Source: Icerya purchasi (Eukaryota > Arthropoda > Insecta > Hemiptera > Monophlebidae). From it: 64,000 bases of DNA. The position numbers and the translations under genes are program-made. Positions within the stretch are counted from its first letter, which is position 1. Each line of letters opens with the position of its first letter. This document shows, in pieces, positions 31,751 to 42,902 of this stretch. The notes beneath the pieces are model-generated. The model did no database searches, was not told the DNA's origin, and saw only the letters and a program-made list of their open reading frames with translations. The stretch spans positions 308,030,734-308,094,733 of the forward strand of contig CM077115.1 in NCBI GenBank assembly GCA_039619475.1, in the 5' to 3' direction.

Positions 31751-31770
31751 GTGTGTGTGTGTGTGTGTGT
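31681..31770. repeat. Compound microsatellite (TA)n-(GT)n
   Basis: About 60 bp of alternating TA followed by TGTATG and about 14 GT units. Confidence 0.9.
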
Positions 31771-32329
31771 ATAACGGATAGACACGGTATAAAAATCTTT
31801 TTGTGATTTTTTTCATTATGATTCGTTGTTGATCTAAGTTTCAGTCTCAAGCAAAATGTCAGCTGACTTCTCGGCTTCAAAAACTCTATTCATTTAACTG
31901 CGAGATAATTTCATTTTTGTTTATTTTTTAGTTGACTAATTTTTTCGCGCATATTCTTTAATGTGTTTATAAGACTTTTTTTGTCGTTTTATTTATTTTC
32001 TTATTCATCGTACTGCAGAAAAATTTTCAATTAAAAACCCGATTTTGATAATTACGAGGAAAACGAAGAGAAGAAAGATCGAAATTATAAAAATGATCTG
32101 AATACATAAATATTTAGATAGAAAAATTGCAGGAAAATGGACTACGATACAGAAATAAATTTAAAAAAAAACACAAATAAAGAAGGTATTTGAGGGAGAA
32201 AAAAAGGATGATCCCGATTAGTAAAATAGATTTTGCGCCATGTCGCGTAGTGGCGAAGAGAGAAAAAAAGGAAATATTTCCATGATTCCGGAAGTGGTGA
32301 ATCGGTAAGATCTGGAACGTGGAAATTTT
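31771..32329. other. Spacer
   Basis: AT-rich, no supported feature. The right part (32140-32329) may be the decayed upstream part of the adjoining LINE tail. Confidence 0.35.
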
Positions 32330-32760
32330 TAAGAAAAGCGATGGTTAAAAAAGACATTCCTACGAGAAAGAATAGCTGAGCAGCGGAGCAAAGAATGGAT
32401 GTCCAAGACTACGTTCTTACGCCGAATAATAAAGCCGATGATCGAACCATGGTGGCAGTCGACTGATAGCCCGCCTGTCGAATACACAACGATCAATCGG
32501 CTAAGAATAGGGCACATAAAAGTAGTCATGACGACATACTGCGCAAAGGATAACTTCCCATTAAACACGTGCCTATATTATGCGGAATTGAAATATCCGT
32601 CAGTACATGTCATAATTGAATGCCGTGGAATGCGGTCCGCCCAATATCGTTAGCAAAAATATTAAACAACAAATAATCGTATAACACTTCGAAGAAGTAC
32701 ACTCAGGATGGCGGAATGTTAAGTGGTCTTTAACTAAGCCTAGACAGCTCTCACTGTGAT
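32330..32760 (+). mobile_element. I-like LINE 3' remnant, third family
   Basis: The plus strand encodes IKPMIEPWWQSTDSPPVEYT then TINRLRIGHIKV, and further on YYAELKYPSVHVIIECRG. This matches the carboxy end of I/Jockey-type ORF2 proteins (W..R...V...RLRIGHT...H, then C..C......V.HI...C). The first cysteine pair is lost. It resembles the corresponding end of LINE-B (ALNRLRLGHTSISHNHVLQG) but is clearly a different family. Confidence 0.65.
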
Positions 32761-33460
32761 AACCTTAGCATTTAAAAATTGGTGATTCAATGTAAAAAAA
32801 AAATGGAAAACATAGAATATAAATTAGATATGTATAATTAAATAATTTTAAAATAATTTTAAAATAGTAATTTTAAAAAACAGACTGTTATCATGAAATA
32901 CGCACAAATGCGCTTTGGAAAAAATTGGGCGCAGGGTAGCGGCACTAGTGAGCGCGTTGGTTGTTCTCGAAAAGGGGATACTCACGAAACATAATTTGTT
33001 TGCAATGTTGAGTTGAAATTTTCTTCCGTTTTCTAATTCGCGACGCGGACAGTGACCGAAACAGCTCATCATCTCCTAACGCAAACTATGTAAATTGTTA
33101 CCTTGCAACGAGGTCATTGCAAAAGTTGATTAAACGAAAAAATACCTCGACTACCTCCAAATGTGACCACCGAGCTTTTCATATTACTTTAGCTGCGTTT
33201 ACGTAATCGCGGAAGAATTTTTGTTCAGCTACGCATCGTTGTTGGCGAAGTTGCCCATAAAAACCGTCTCTGACAACAATATATAAATGAGAAAAAAAAA
33301 AAGTAACAAACAACTTCAAACGGACCATTCGTTCTTGTTATTGGCTTAATTTGACCACGACGATAAACTCTTCATTTATATCGGAATTCTGAGAAATGTA
33401 AATATACGTCTGTTTCTCTTACTGCACAAAAAGGCTGAAATAATGTAACTTTTCATTACC
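32761..33460. other. Spacer
   Basis: AT-rich left half, mixed right half; no feature supported. Confidence 0.4.
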
Positions 33461-35455
33461 TTAAGGGGAGGTTCTCATCTGGAGGCCCCAAAACGACGTA
33501 ATTTTCTCGAATTGTTCTCTAACAGAGGGAAATAAATTAGACACTCAAACTTTTTGTCACTTGCTTAGTGTGTTATAAACTACAAAAAAAATAATTTTTT
33601 AATAAAAAATATTGCGACAATAATTTTTGACATGCCTTGTAACGTGACCGTCTCAAAAAAAGGTACCTTACTGTTGTCCACTCTAGCACCTGCAAATATG
33701 ATCAAAAATCAATAATCGAAATTTTTTTATAAACTATACGAGTGTAGTTGGAGCTCCTACTAGAATCATCCGTGAAAGTCAAAATTTACCAAAATGGCGG
33801 ACATTTGAATTTTTACATACAGTTTTTCACGATTTTTCGCTCACTAAAATAGTGTAAAAAAAAAAATTATGCATATATCATCTTGATTGCAGTAGGGGCT
33901 CCGATGACTCAAATCTACTTTAAAATGAAAAAAGAAAAAAGACGATCATCCGTCGAGTAGTTTTTGAGAAATCTTCGACAACAGTTTGAAAAACACGATT
34001 TTTCAGGAAACGCGATTAAAGATTTTATTAACGATTTTTCTGTGTTAACATAAAAAAAGATGTACCTTGTGGCTAATCAGCGATTCCAGGGCCGTACATC
34101 AGTCCTTCCTCAAGTTCATATTGCTTTTGAAGGGTCCTTTGGTCGGCTTTTTTCGAAAGTGCAGCTGCTCTTGCTCCCTCCAACAAACTGTTCTTAGCCG
34201 CAGTAACACGTTTCATATCAGCTAAGTGGGCAAAATTATTGGCTTCAAGCTCAACTGTAATTCCTAAGATGCCCATAATTTTTAACAGTGCTGTATATCC
34301 TTCATTAAATAGACTAGTAGCGATGTAAGCGGAAATTTCTACAGTCTTTGCACCGCAGTGAAGGTGTTTCGGAGCGAGCTTCCAGACGCATGAGTTCACT
34401 GACTCATTCGAGTTTTGTGTGTTTCCTCCAGTGCAACGTTCCATCAAATCATCCGATGACAAAGACTCAAAAATAGGCTTGATTGCATCTTGAACGTCAT
34501 CTGCCAGAGGTGGTTTGTGCTCAAATAACCTAAGGGTACCGTTGGCTTCTGCTGCGCGCCATTTACACCAGCTATCCTTTCCAGCCGGACAATATTGGTG
34601 CTGCGGATTTCTAGCAGTTGAGATATTATGGTAAAAGACAGCCCACTCAACATCCCGTCGAATCACCAATCCATAATATGTTGTTAAGTTACAAATTACT
34701 TTAACAGTTAATTTACCTGTACCTTTACCTCCGAGATTCTTTGTTTTCTTTTTTAAAGCCCTGAGACGAGTTCCCAATCGTTTCTGGACATGACCCACGC
34801 ATTCTTTTTTTCTTACTATGGGCTCGTCGTAAGGATTTACATCTAATATGACCTTAAAAGTTTTCGTATCGCCATCACCAATGTATGAGTCATACTTTAT
34901 ACCGAGTAATTCTTGAGAACGAGATAACATTTCTGTGATTGCGTCCACTTCCATTTTTCCAGAACTACCGTGATGGTTTGCCGTGCATGTCTCTTCATGA
35001 CTTTCTTTCCATAAACTAAATCTGACGGTTCCTTCTTTGCTTTTTTTATTGGCACTAGCTTGACAGAAAGAATATTTCACGCAAACATTACGAACCTTAC
35101 TGGTATTTTTTCCGATAACCGTGGCAAAACCAAGAGTCGTACCTTCAAATTTTTTCGGAGTCATAGCATACATGCGACATCTGGTGGTACTTTTGGTAAC
35201 TCTACTTACCGTAGTATAATGCACGCGTTATTCAAAAATATTGATGTAAAATACACTCTGCTCGAACTACCGCTCGATTTCAATTTTTGACTAAAAAGGT
35301 GGGTCTCGTTTTTGTTCCATAAATTAAAAAAAACAACATACATATATTCGAGCAAACGGTTTTGGGAATATATTCTACATATAATTTACTACAAAAAAAT
35401 GAAAAAAAAAAAAAAAATCAATTTTTTGGTCGGTCCTAATGAGAACCTTCCCTTA
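33461..35455 (-). mobile_element. MULE-1 DNA transposon with TIRs
   Basis: Inverted ends match 17 of 18 positions: TTAAGGGGAGGTTCTCAT at 33461-33478 and ATGAGAACCTTCCCTTAA at 35438-35455. The 1995-bp element carries one long minus-strand frame (34073-35224). About 600 bp of AT-rich 3' sequence follow the frame. The short TIR differs from the long TIRs of plant MULEs but fits animal elements of the group. Flanks share an ATTAC motif; a clean 8-9 bp duplication is not visible. Confidence 0.8.
34073..35224 (-). CDS. Mutator-like transposase, uninterrupted 383 codons, N-terminally short
   Basis: No stop or frameshift in 383 codons. Landmarks: ETCTANHHGSSGKMEVDAIT (about 78-97), a cysteine/histidine site then Met-Glu; YIGDGDTKTF (about 114-123); RKKECVGHVQKRLGTRLRAL; QYCPAGKDSWCKWRAAEANG; ERCTGGNTQNSNESVNSCVW; AKTVEISAYIATSLFNEGYT. 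These are the hallmark motifs of the Mutator-like transposase domain proteins widespread in arthropods. From memory of that family, proteins are usually near 600 residues, so the N-terminal part is probably missing. The frame start at 35224 lies in sequence that in relatives is mid-protein. An uninterrupted frame despite truncation suggests a fairly recent insertion. Confidence 0.85.
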   Translation of the reverse strand: MHYTTVSRVTKSTTRCRMYAMTPKKFEGTTLGFATVIGKNTSKVRNVCVKYSFCQASANKKSKEGTVRFSLWKESHEETCTANHHGSSGKMEVDAITEMLSRSQELLGIKYDSYIGDGDTKTFKVILDVNPYDEPIVRKKECVGHVQKRLGTRLRALKKKTKNLGGKGTGKLTVKVICNLTTYYGLVIRRDVEWAVFYHNISTARNPQHQYCPAGKDSWCKWRAAEANGTLRLFEHKPPLADDVQDAIKPIFESLSSDDLMERCTGGNTQNSNESVNSCVWKLAPKHLHCGAKTVEISAYIATSLFNEGYTALLKIMGILGITVELEANNFAHLADMKRVTAAKNSLLEGARAAALSKKADQRTLQKQYELEEGLMYGPGIAD

Positions 35456-36317
35456 AAATTACTTTATTACTTTACTTTTAGAGAAGTGTACGAAAAAACG
35501 TTTATAATGTTTTCGGAAGTGCCGAAAAGAAAGTAACAAAAGTTTACAAAATTTCGCAGAAAAATGCCGGTGTTTAAAAACTCAAACTTAAACATATTTA
35601 TGGTTTTCTCGGTAAATGCGAAATATGTACGCAACAAAAAAAAAATCTACACATCTTTTTCTCTTCGAGAGTTAATTGTTTTACGACAATCTCTGTTCTC
35701 GGAATTAGCACCGAACAAAACTGGTTTATCCGATGCGCGAATAAATTAGAAAAATCCTTGAAAGTGAATTAATCTTCACACCGTTGCTCTTAACAGTCGC
35801 TGTCACGCGAATAAAGTGCGTTTCGTTGTGAAAAATCCGGTGTTACCTGATCAGCCCTCAAGCGACAGGTGACCAAGACCTGTTCTATCCGATATTAAGA
35901 GTGGGTAGAGATGTTATAGAACATAAAAATTAGTTTATAAAATTGAGATCCGAAACGCGACAAACGAATAGAGGGTAGGGGGGGGGGGGGCGACAAGACC
36001 GTAAAACTTTAGTTATAAAAGCGGTGGTCATCGAATTCTTCGAATTGATTAGCTTTTTGAAATATTTTCTTTCCACAGATATTCGAAAAGAAATGAAATT
36101 CAACATTATACAGCTATAAAAACATTCGTCATTTTTCATTAACTGGAGGCGTTAATACTTAGTGATGATAGGGCCGCCATTCCTGTTTGTTTAAAGATCC
36201 AACACTGAAGAAAAATTAACTCTAAACACCCGAATCAATATCATTAGTTAATATGTTTTTTCAGGTTCCTCGCCGATTTTCGAAATGTAAAACAAATAAC
36301 ATGTATAAATATCTATC
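35456..36317. other. Spacer
   Basis: AT-rich. A G-run lies at 35979-35990. No supported frame. Confidence 0.4.
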
Positions 36318-36527
36318 TATCTGTCTCTTTCCCTTCTATACTTTGTATAAAATGATCAAAATTTACAACGTAATTTTCTAAATTGGTCCGTATGAATATA
36401 TAATAACATAATCAGCAAAAATTCTATAAAATATAACAAACGTTACATAAAATTGGGACATTTTTCGTTACATAAAATAGGGACATTTATTCTAATTGGG
36501 GGTAGCCTAAGAATTACGTTGTAATTA
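36318..36527 (-). mobile_element. (TA)n-bounded TIR repeat, copy 2 (short form)
   Basis: Minus orientation: AAGAATTACGTTGTAA at its right end (about 36510-36525), GTTACATAAAATTGGGACAT in the middle, and TTACAACGTAATTTT with tail CTATACTTTGTATAAAATGA on the left. The tail is cut off before the GCCCCTTG block. (TA)n follows at 36532-36560. Confidence 0.65.
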
Positions 36528-37309
36528 AAATAGTATATATATGTATATATATATATATATATTTTTTTTTTTTAAATTTCAGGACTTTGTACTCAAAAAA
36601 AAAAATGAAATTTACAATTTTTCCACGAGCATACACATTCGCAACAATGGAAGTGAACAATTTTATTAAACGAAAAGTAAACTCTTATGAAAAAATACAT
36701 AATCGTAGAATTTTTAATTTTTTGGAATAGAGTGTTCTGAATTTTTATAATTTTTTCTCATCTACGTGAAATTTCGGAAGCTCTGATTACTACGCCTTTT
36801 GCGAACTTGAAAATAAAATTATATACGTACATTCTGTAAAAAATCTGAATAATAATTAATTATATTAAATGATGCTTTACCGTCTTCTCATTTAAAATGC
36901 ACGTATATATTTTTTTAATACGGTTAATAAGTAAAATATGTTTAAGGAATTATTCATATTTATTTTCGGGAATTTTTTGAATTATCGCGAAATTAAGTGA
37001 CCACCAACTAGTCAAACTGCGTACAGTTCATGTATTTTCATATACATATTTCTTTTAATTCTAAATCAGTCAGCGTCATATTTTTTAGCCATTTAGGGGC
37101 ATTCGGAAAGAAATAAAAATGATTTAACCAAAAAAAAAAAAAAAAAAAAAAAAAAACAAGCCGGAAAAAAAAAGAAAGAATCTGTAAATAACCTACAATC
37201 TAGTTACTCTAGTCTCCCAGTGGTAGGACCGCAATTAATCAGGGCAACCGCTTCCCCTTGTGCGTGTATAGTCGTGTATATATTTAATGGAAATAAAACG
37301 CCTACCATC

Positions 37310-37311
<2 letters not shown>
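36528..37311. other. Spacer left of LINE-B
   Basis: A (TA)n at 36532-36560, a 27-A run at 37131-37156, otherwise AT-rich. Positions 37200-37311 are probably the genomic flank of the LINE-B insertion. Confidence 0.4.
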
Positions 37312-37350
<39 letters not shown>

Positions 37351-37417
37351 TGTGTAATCTACTCGTTGGCCATGTATAACTGCCAGGGTCATTACGGCAC
37401 AACGAGTATCGGATTTA

Positions 37418-40400
37418 TTACAATTTGTTTATTAAATTATTTCGGTTAAGGAAGATTAGCATTGTCTGAACCTGTTCTGGACGGTTATCTAAAAGAAGGT
37501 GTAGTGGTTCGTCCTTGATTATTGTTAAGTTTTGACATTGTTTCAGGATGTGTTCCACCGAAGGTAGCACTGCTGCATTACAGAATGGGCAGGAAATCGG
37601 TGGAGGGGCTCCTTGGAGGACATGGTTGTGAGATATCGATGTGTGTCCCAGTCTCAATCTATTAAGGGCAGAGAATTCTTTTTTGGACATTTGGATCGGT
37701 GGCCACCAAGGATCAACATTTGGTTTAATATTCCTTAGGAAAGTTGAATGTTGGGACCAGGATGAGATCCAATGTTCTTTCATATTTTTGTGGAAGAAGG
37801 GAGTGATTTCTGGTGGTGGGACATTGGGTGGCATAGGGACAGACAACATTGACTTGGCGGCCCGGTCTACACATTCGTTTCCGGGTATTCCAACATGTGC
37901 CGGCACCCACAAGAAGCCTACTTGTATCCCCTCTTGGGTAAGGCGATGTGCTGTAGATCTTATTTTATAGACTAATGAACTGGTTATAGTAAGTGACTGA
38001 ATAGTTTGAAGGGAGGCCAGTGAATCTGTGATAATTATGTATTGTTTGTTCTCAGATTTACAACACGCACATGCTTCCAATCCAAAGAGAATTCCGTATA
38101 GCTCGGCTTCTAATGCGGAGCTGTCATCATGTAGCCTCACTGCTTCGGCTTCACCTGAGATTAGGTAGGCACATGCTGTGGGAGTGGACAGTGTGCCAGC
38201 GACATTTGCTTTAGCTCCATCTGTATAAACGTGTGTATCATGTGTGTAAGTTTGTATTTTTTCGATACTTTTTTGGCGAGCTGTATATTGGTCCTCGTTA
38301 GATGTACGGTAGATAAAGAGTGATAAGTCTACCATCAATGGGGGGTATTCCCATGGTGGTTCTTTTGGGAACAGGAGGAGATCCGGATTGTATTTGATGT
38401 TTTTCTCAGTCAAAAAATTTAGAATATTAGGTATTGGATCATTTTGAAAGGCTGGAGGAGGAATGACAGTGCTCCTCGAAGAGAAGTGATATTGTTGGTA
38501 CCAGTATAGATGATCACGGGAGGTGTAGAAGTCAAATATATAGGATAATGGCGGAATTCCTGATAGCACACAGACACCCTGCGTGGGAGATGTTCGATGC
38601 GCCCCAAGGATGGACCTTAAGGCAGCGTGATGGATTGATTCAAGTGATTTTATGAGCTGCTTACTAGCCGAATAGAACACCTGGCAGCCGTAGGTTAATC
38701 TGCTTAGAATAAGTGATCTGTATACAGATAGAAGTAGTTTTGGATTATTGTTATATTTATGATGTGATAAACATTTTAGGATAGCTATGATTTTATTACA
38801 TTTGCGTTTGAGTTCTTTAATATGAGGAGACCATGTCAGATGGGAGTCAAATGTTAGACCCAAGAATTTAGCTGAGGATGTGACTGGAAGAGGAAGTCCA
38901 TTTAGGGTAAGGGAAAAATCATGGTTTGGGTTTACTCGACGACTTTTCTGGAATTTTACACAAGAAGTTTTATTTAAGGAGAAAGTAAGGCCGTTACTTT
39001 CGGTCCACGAATATAACCTATTGATTGTGGATTGTAGTATAGATTTGGCGTTGGAAGGAAAGTTTGATGCTAAGGATATATTGAGGTCGTCTATAAACAA
39101 TCGGGATGTTACCGGCGGCTGTATGCAGTCCGCCACATCATTTATGTATAGGATAAAGAGTGTTACACTTAGAGGAGAGCCTTGAGGAATACCATTCTCT
39201 ATTAGGACAGGAGAGGATACAGTTGAGCCAATTTTTACTTGAATGTGTCTGTTTGACAAATAATTCATTATATAGTTGCCCATATTGCCTTTTATATTGG
39301 CGTTCTTCAGCTTTGTAAGCACTTTATATCGCCATATCCGGTCGAATGCTTTCTCTATGTCAAAAAAGACAGTATAGAGAGCTTGTGACCTCTTTTGGGC
39401 TTCAAGTATTTGTCTTTTTAGGCTCAGGAGATGTAACATTGGGGATTTTGATTTGCGACCTCCAATTTGTATTGGGGAGAGAACGTTTGAAGATTCTAGG
39501 AAAGAGGATAGTCGTCTGTTCACCATTTTTTCCATGATTTTGGAGAGTGAAGATAGTAAGGAGATAGGTCTGTAATTTTGAGGAATGAAGGTTTCTTTAT
39601 TAGGTTTGAGGATAGGAATAATTAAAGCTGCTTTCCAGGATTTTGGGATGGAGGAAGTTGTCCAAATTTTGTTGTATACGTCAAGGAGTAGTTGTTTAGC
39701 TAGATTAGGTAGGTATCTGATCATGAATGGATGAATGGAGTCGGCTCCAGGTGCACTGTTTTTTAGCTTTTTATCGAGCTGGTAATTTAGTTCAGACATT
39801 GAAAAAGGATCATTGTATTTTTCTTTTTGATCTGGAGGAAAGGATATTTTTTGCTCCTCTAGTCTCGCTTTGTGTTCTAGGAAGGAATCGGTGTAGGATG
39901 CTGAGGAAGATACTTTAGCAAAATGTTGCGCAAAGGCATCTGCCACTTCTTTGGTGTCTGTGAGCAGGACATTGTTAATGAGTAAGGAAGGGGTAGTTGG
40001 AGGACGATAATTACCACACAACGACTTGATTCTTCTCCAAACCACCGTCGCAGGCATATCTTTTGAGATAGATGATACAAATGCTGTCCAGCACTCCTGT
40101 TTTCTCATTTTGATAAGTAGCCTGGCTCGAGCTCTAAATCTTCTGAATTCAATCAGGTCTGTAAGTGACTTCGTTGTTTTATACTTCCTCAATGCTCGTT
40201 TCCGTTGTGCGATCGCCATTTTGATTTCGGGGCACCACCATGGTACTCGCTTTTTCCGAGGAGCTGTTGTTGTTTTCGGTATTGTTGCTGTCGCTGCTTC
40301 ATTCATCGCGTTGATGAGAATTTTCAGATTTTCCTCTACCGATTCCGTTTGAATTTTAGGGATAGTAACCTTTGTTTTGTAACCCTTCCAATCTGCTTTA

Positions 40401-41122
40401 TGGAATGCAAATTTTTTTGTTACCTGGGCTGAGTGCAATTTTTGCAACTGGTGGGGAAAGTGTATGAAAATAGGGAAATGGTCACTTGAACACAGATCAC
40501 CATGTACGTCTATGTTCAAGTAAGGAAATAGTGAAACGGATGCAAATGCTAAATCTATTATTGAAAAAGTGTTATGAGTTGTGTTGAAATGTGTATGTGA
40601 TGGAGGAGGGAGGAGTACCAGGTCACTATTACGGATGCTATTTGAAATCATATTTCCTCGTCTATTTGGCTGTGTTGAACCCCACTCAGAAGAGTGGGCA
40701 TTGAAATCTCCCAGTAATAACACTGGGTCCCGCAGTTGAAATAGTAATGTATCAAAGTCTATTTTGGTTACGTTTGTAGCGGGTGGGAAGTAGCAATTAC
40801 AGATTGTAATGGATGAGAGCGGAAGGGACGGGATTTTCACCTTCACCGCTACCGCTTGAAACATGGTGCTTAACCTTATTTCATGTGATGGAATCGCTTC
40901 ATGCACTAGTATCGAGACTCCTCCACATGCTGCTTGTCCCTGTGTGTAGTCAGAGCGAAATATTCTGTAGCCTTTAATAAGTGGTGAATGGGAAGAGTTT
41001 AAGTGCGTTTCTTGTAAACAAATGATTATTGGATTGTAGTTATTAATGAGTAATCTCAGTTCGTCTATACGTTTATAAAACCCTCTGCAATTCCATTGCA
41101 GAATACTGAGATTTGCAGCCAT
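37418..41122 (-). CDS. LINE-B ORF2: endonuclease / reverse transcriptase / RNase H
   Basis: An intact 1234-codon frame. Apurinic-type endonuclease: NCRG (11-14), QETH (37-40, Glu38), GDFNAH (138-143), SDHFP (213-217). Reverse transcriptase: IIPILKPNKE (501-510), FFDIEKAFD (586-594), GIPQGSPLS (644-652) and the catalytic FIDD (676-679; family form F/YxDD). RNase H: YTDGA (Asp968), EAEL (Glu1007), TDSLAS (Asp1033), HVGIPGNECVD (Asp1086), all present. The end has CPFCNAAVLPSVEHILKQC, a C-x2-C-x9-H-x4-C knuckle. The protein nicks target DNA, copies its own RNA at the nick and probably removes the RNA strand. The start is the first ATG after the 43-bp gap, probably reached by reinitiation after ORF1. 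All catalytic residues are intact, so activity is plausible. Confidence 0.95.
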   Translation of the reverse strand: MAANLSILQWNCRGFYKRIDELRLLINNYNPIIICLQETHLNSSHSPLIKGYRIFRSDYTQGQAACGGVSILVHEAIPSHEIRLSTMFQAVAVKVKIPSLPLSSITICNCYFPPATNVTKIDFDTLLFQLRDPVLLLGDFNAHSSEWGSTQPNRRGNMISNSIRNSDLVLLPPPSHTHFNTTHNTFSIIDLAFASVSLFPYLNIDVHGDLCSSDHFPIFIHFPHQLQKLHSAQVTKKFAFHKADWKGYKTKVTIPKIQTESVEENLKILINAMNEAATATIPKTTTAPRKKRVPWWCPEIKMAIAQRKRALRKYKTTKSLTDLIEFRRFRARARLLIKMRKQECWTAFVSSISKDMPATVVWRRIKSLCGNYRPPTTPSLLINNVLLTDTKEVADAFAQHFAKVSSSASYTDSFLEHKARLEEQKISFPPDQKEKYNDPFSMSELNYQLDKKLKNSAPGADSIHPFMIRYLPNLAKQLLLDVYNKIWTTSSIPKSWKAALIIPILKPNKETFIPQNYRPISLLSSLSKIMEKMVNRRLSSFLESSNVLSPIQIGGRKSKSPMLHLLSLKRQILEAQKRSQALYTVFFDIEKAFDRIWRYKVLTKLKNANIKGNMGNYIMNYLSNRHIQVKIGSTVSSPVLIENGIPQGSPLSVTLFILYINDVADCIQPPVTSRLFIDDLNISLASNFPSNAKSILQSTINRLYSWTESNGLTFSLNKTSCVKFQKSRRVNPNHDFSLTLNGLPLPVTSSAKFLGLTFDSHLTWSPHIKELKRKCNKIIAILKCLSHHKYNNNPKLLLSVYRSLILSRLTYGCQVFYSASKQLIKSLESIHHAALRSILGAHRTSPTQGVCVLSGIPPLSYIFDFYTSRDHLYWYQQYHFSSRSTVIPPPAFQNDPIPNILNFLTEKNIKYNPDLLLFPKEPPWEYPPLMVDLSLFIYRTSNEDQYTARQKSIEKIQTYTHDTHVYTDGAKANVAGTLSTPTACAYLISGEAEAVRLHDDSSALEAELYGILFGLEACACCKSENKQYIIITDSLASLQTIQSLTITSSLVYKIRSTAHRLTQEGIQVGFLWVPAHVGIPGNECVDRAAKSMLSVPMPPNVPPPEITPFFHKNMKEHWISSWSQHSTFLRNIKPNVDPWWPPIQMSKKEFSALNRLRLGHTSISHNHVLQGAPPPISCPFCNAAVLPSVEHILKQCQNLTIIKDEPLHLLLDNRPEQVQTMLIFLNRNNLINKL

Positions 41123-41165
41123 TTTCTCTAATTATTGTTGACAGTGTTACTTAAGATGACTAGTT

Positions 41166-42902
41166 TTATATCTTAGTTTCAGGGTCATCCTTGCTAAGGA
41201 GAGGTTTTAATTTATTAATTATGCGAGTACATCTGTTCTTAAGTCCTACGCTGCCTAATAATGGTCTTACTTGAGAAAGCATGTGTAAAAGGTTATCCCT
41301 ATCTTCTGTGAAAGTCAGTGCGTAATTAACAAAATCCTGACTTGTGGCCACCTGTCTTATGAATTCTTGAAATTCTTGATAGTCTAAGAAGAACGGAGTC
41401 TGGCCGCTAGTAAATAGATGTAATGTTCCTTCTGTTAATAGGTTAATATCAACTCCTTTGTTTGCTTCTTTAGAGGCTGGTTTGGCCGCATTGTCCATGA
41501 CGTTAATTTCTACATTGTGCGCCGTAGAATTTTGATTTTCTAGGTTTATTCGCTTAGTAGCAGTTTTATCTGGAAATGGCGGTTGAGTTGAATTGTATGT
41601 TTCATCGGGACTAATGGGGTGTGGTCGTTTTTGAAGGGGGTTGTTATTATCAATGTTCATTACAGTAGAGGTATTGTCGGTAAAAGGGGCAATATTTAAT
41701 TGTAATTGATTGCGTGTTTCTTCTATGTTTTGGTGCTGCTCCTGTCGGACAGTTTGCTCAGTTACCATTGTCTTAGTTTGTTCGGTGTATGTTGCATCTT
41801 GTTTGTCGCTATTCGTTGTTGGTTGATATCTCTGTTGATTATTATCAGCACAGGCATTTTCGACCGGCGCTGGAAATGTCGTTATGGTTTCGGAAAAAAC
41901 TTCTTGATTAACTGTTCCTTCTTTCTTCTTGCAATTTTCACATGAATGGTCATTGAGCTGCGTGTAGATCCTGTATTGGTAGTCGTTGTGCCTCAATGTG
42001 AAGGAATCAGGGATATTTTTGCAATTAAACTGTTCGACGTAAAGCTGCCGCCTGAAACTTACTACGTGAGCAAATTCATCATCCACCGGATTCACACGTA
42101 AAATGGAAATTTGCGAAAGGATTTTTATTGGATAAACTTCTTGCAAATGTCGAACTAATATTTCGTTCGGGATGGTTGGACAGACATTTGATAGAATGAG
42201 TTTATTCGCCGGTTGTTTAAGTCTCCGGGCAGTAATTGTTCTATTATTTATGGTGATCCGGCCACCTTTTGCTAGAAATTCGTCTGTTATTTGTCTGGAT
42301 TTTAAAAATATTAGAATTCTATCACCGCTAATACGGGAGCCTGCTACAATGTTTAAGCTGCCTGCTACATGGTTTTTAAGCGCGACAAAATAATCACGTA
42401 TAACGTAGGGTGCGATATAATCAAAAATAATTCCGCATTCACGGGAAGGGTAGTTGAAATTAATTAATGGGGCGATCTTTTTATTCGATTTGATTTTATC
42501 TGCGAAGGTATGTTTTGAATTTCTATTTTGTTGGTTTAAATTATTTGGAATTTCGTTATTTATCAGTGCGGGAAACTGATAATTGTAATCAGTCGTAGCG
42601 GTAGTTAATTCGGAGATAGATTTTATCGCATCGCTGTGTACGACCGCGGTATCATCGTTATCAGCGGTATTGTGCATGTGTGAGGTGTGTGTTGTGTTTC
42701 GATTCGCCGTTGGCTTACCTGAAGTCTGCGATTTACCACCATACTTACCGTCCGGCGCTAATGCAGTCGTTGCGGCTGTCAGCTGTTTTTGAGGGGTAGG
42801 AGGGCGCGAAGGTGGTGAATCGGTTTGGTTTTGTTCACCGATCGGTTCCGATGTTGGAACGGTCTGCCTTCGGTGAGAGGCAGGGGACGATGGCATTATC
42901 AA
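41166..42902 (-). CDS. LINE-B ORF1: RNA-binding (gag-like) protein
   Basis: An intact 578-codon frame. Residues 1-110 are Pro/Thr/Asn-rich and disordered. Residues about 155-230 (ECGIIFDYIAPYVIRDYFVA onward) and 233-318 (KLILSNVCPTIPNEILVRHL onward) have the spacing of two RRM-like folds, as in ORF1 proteins of I-type LINEs. A CENCKKKEGT stretch follows at 321-330, where relatives carry CCHC knuckles; only the first two cysteines remain. A long Gln/Asn/Thr-rich region and a helical end (about 480-570) complete it. Likely role: packaging the element RNA in cytoplasmic particles. It starts at an ATG near the 5' end and precedes ORF2 by 43 bp. Confidence 0.85.
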   Translation of the reverse strand: MIMPSSPASHRRQTVPTSEPIGEQNQTDSPPSRPPTPQKQLTAATTALAPDGKYGGKSQTSGKPTANRNTTHTSHMHNTADNDDTAVVHSDAIKSISELTTATTDYNYQFPALINNEIPNNLNQQNRNSKHTFADKIKSNKKIAPLINFNYPSRECGIIFDYIAPYVIRDYFVALKNHVAGSLNIVAGSRISGDRILIFLKSRQITDEFLAKGGRITINNRTITARRLKQPANKLILSNVCPTIPNEILVRHLQEVYPIKILSQISILRVNPVDDEFAHVVSFRRQLYVEQFNCKNIPDSFTLRHNDYQYRIYTQLNDHSCENCKKKEGTVNQEVFSETITTFPAPVENACADNNQQRYQPTTNSDKQDATYTEQTKTMVTEQTVRQEQHQNIEETRNQLQLNIAPFTDNTSTVMNIDNNNPLQKRPHPISPDETYNSTQPPFPDKTATKRINLENQNSTAHNVEINVMDNAAKPASKEANKGVDINLLTEGTLHLFTSGQTPFFLDYQEFQEFIRQVATSQDFVNYALTFTEDRDNLLHMLSQVRPLLGSVGLKNRCTRIINKLKPLLSKDDPETKI

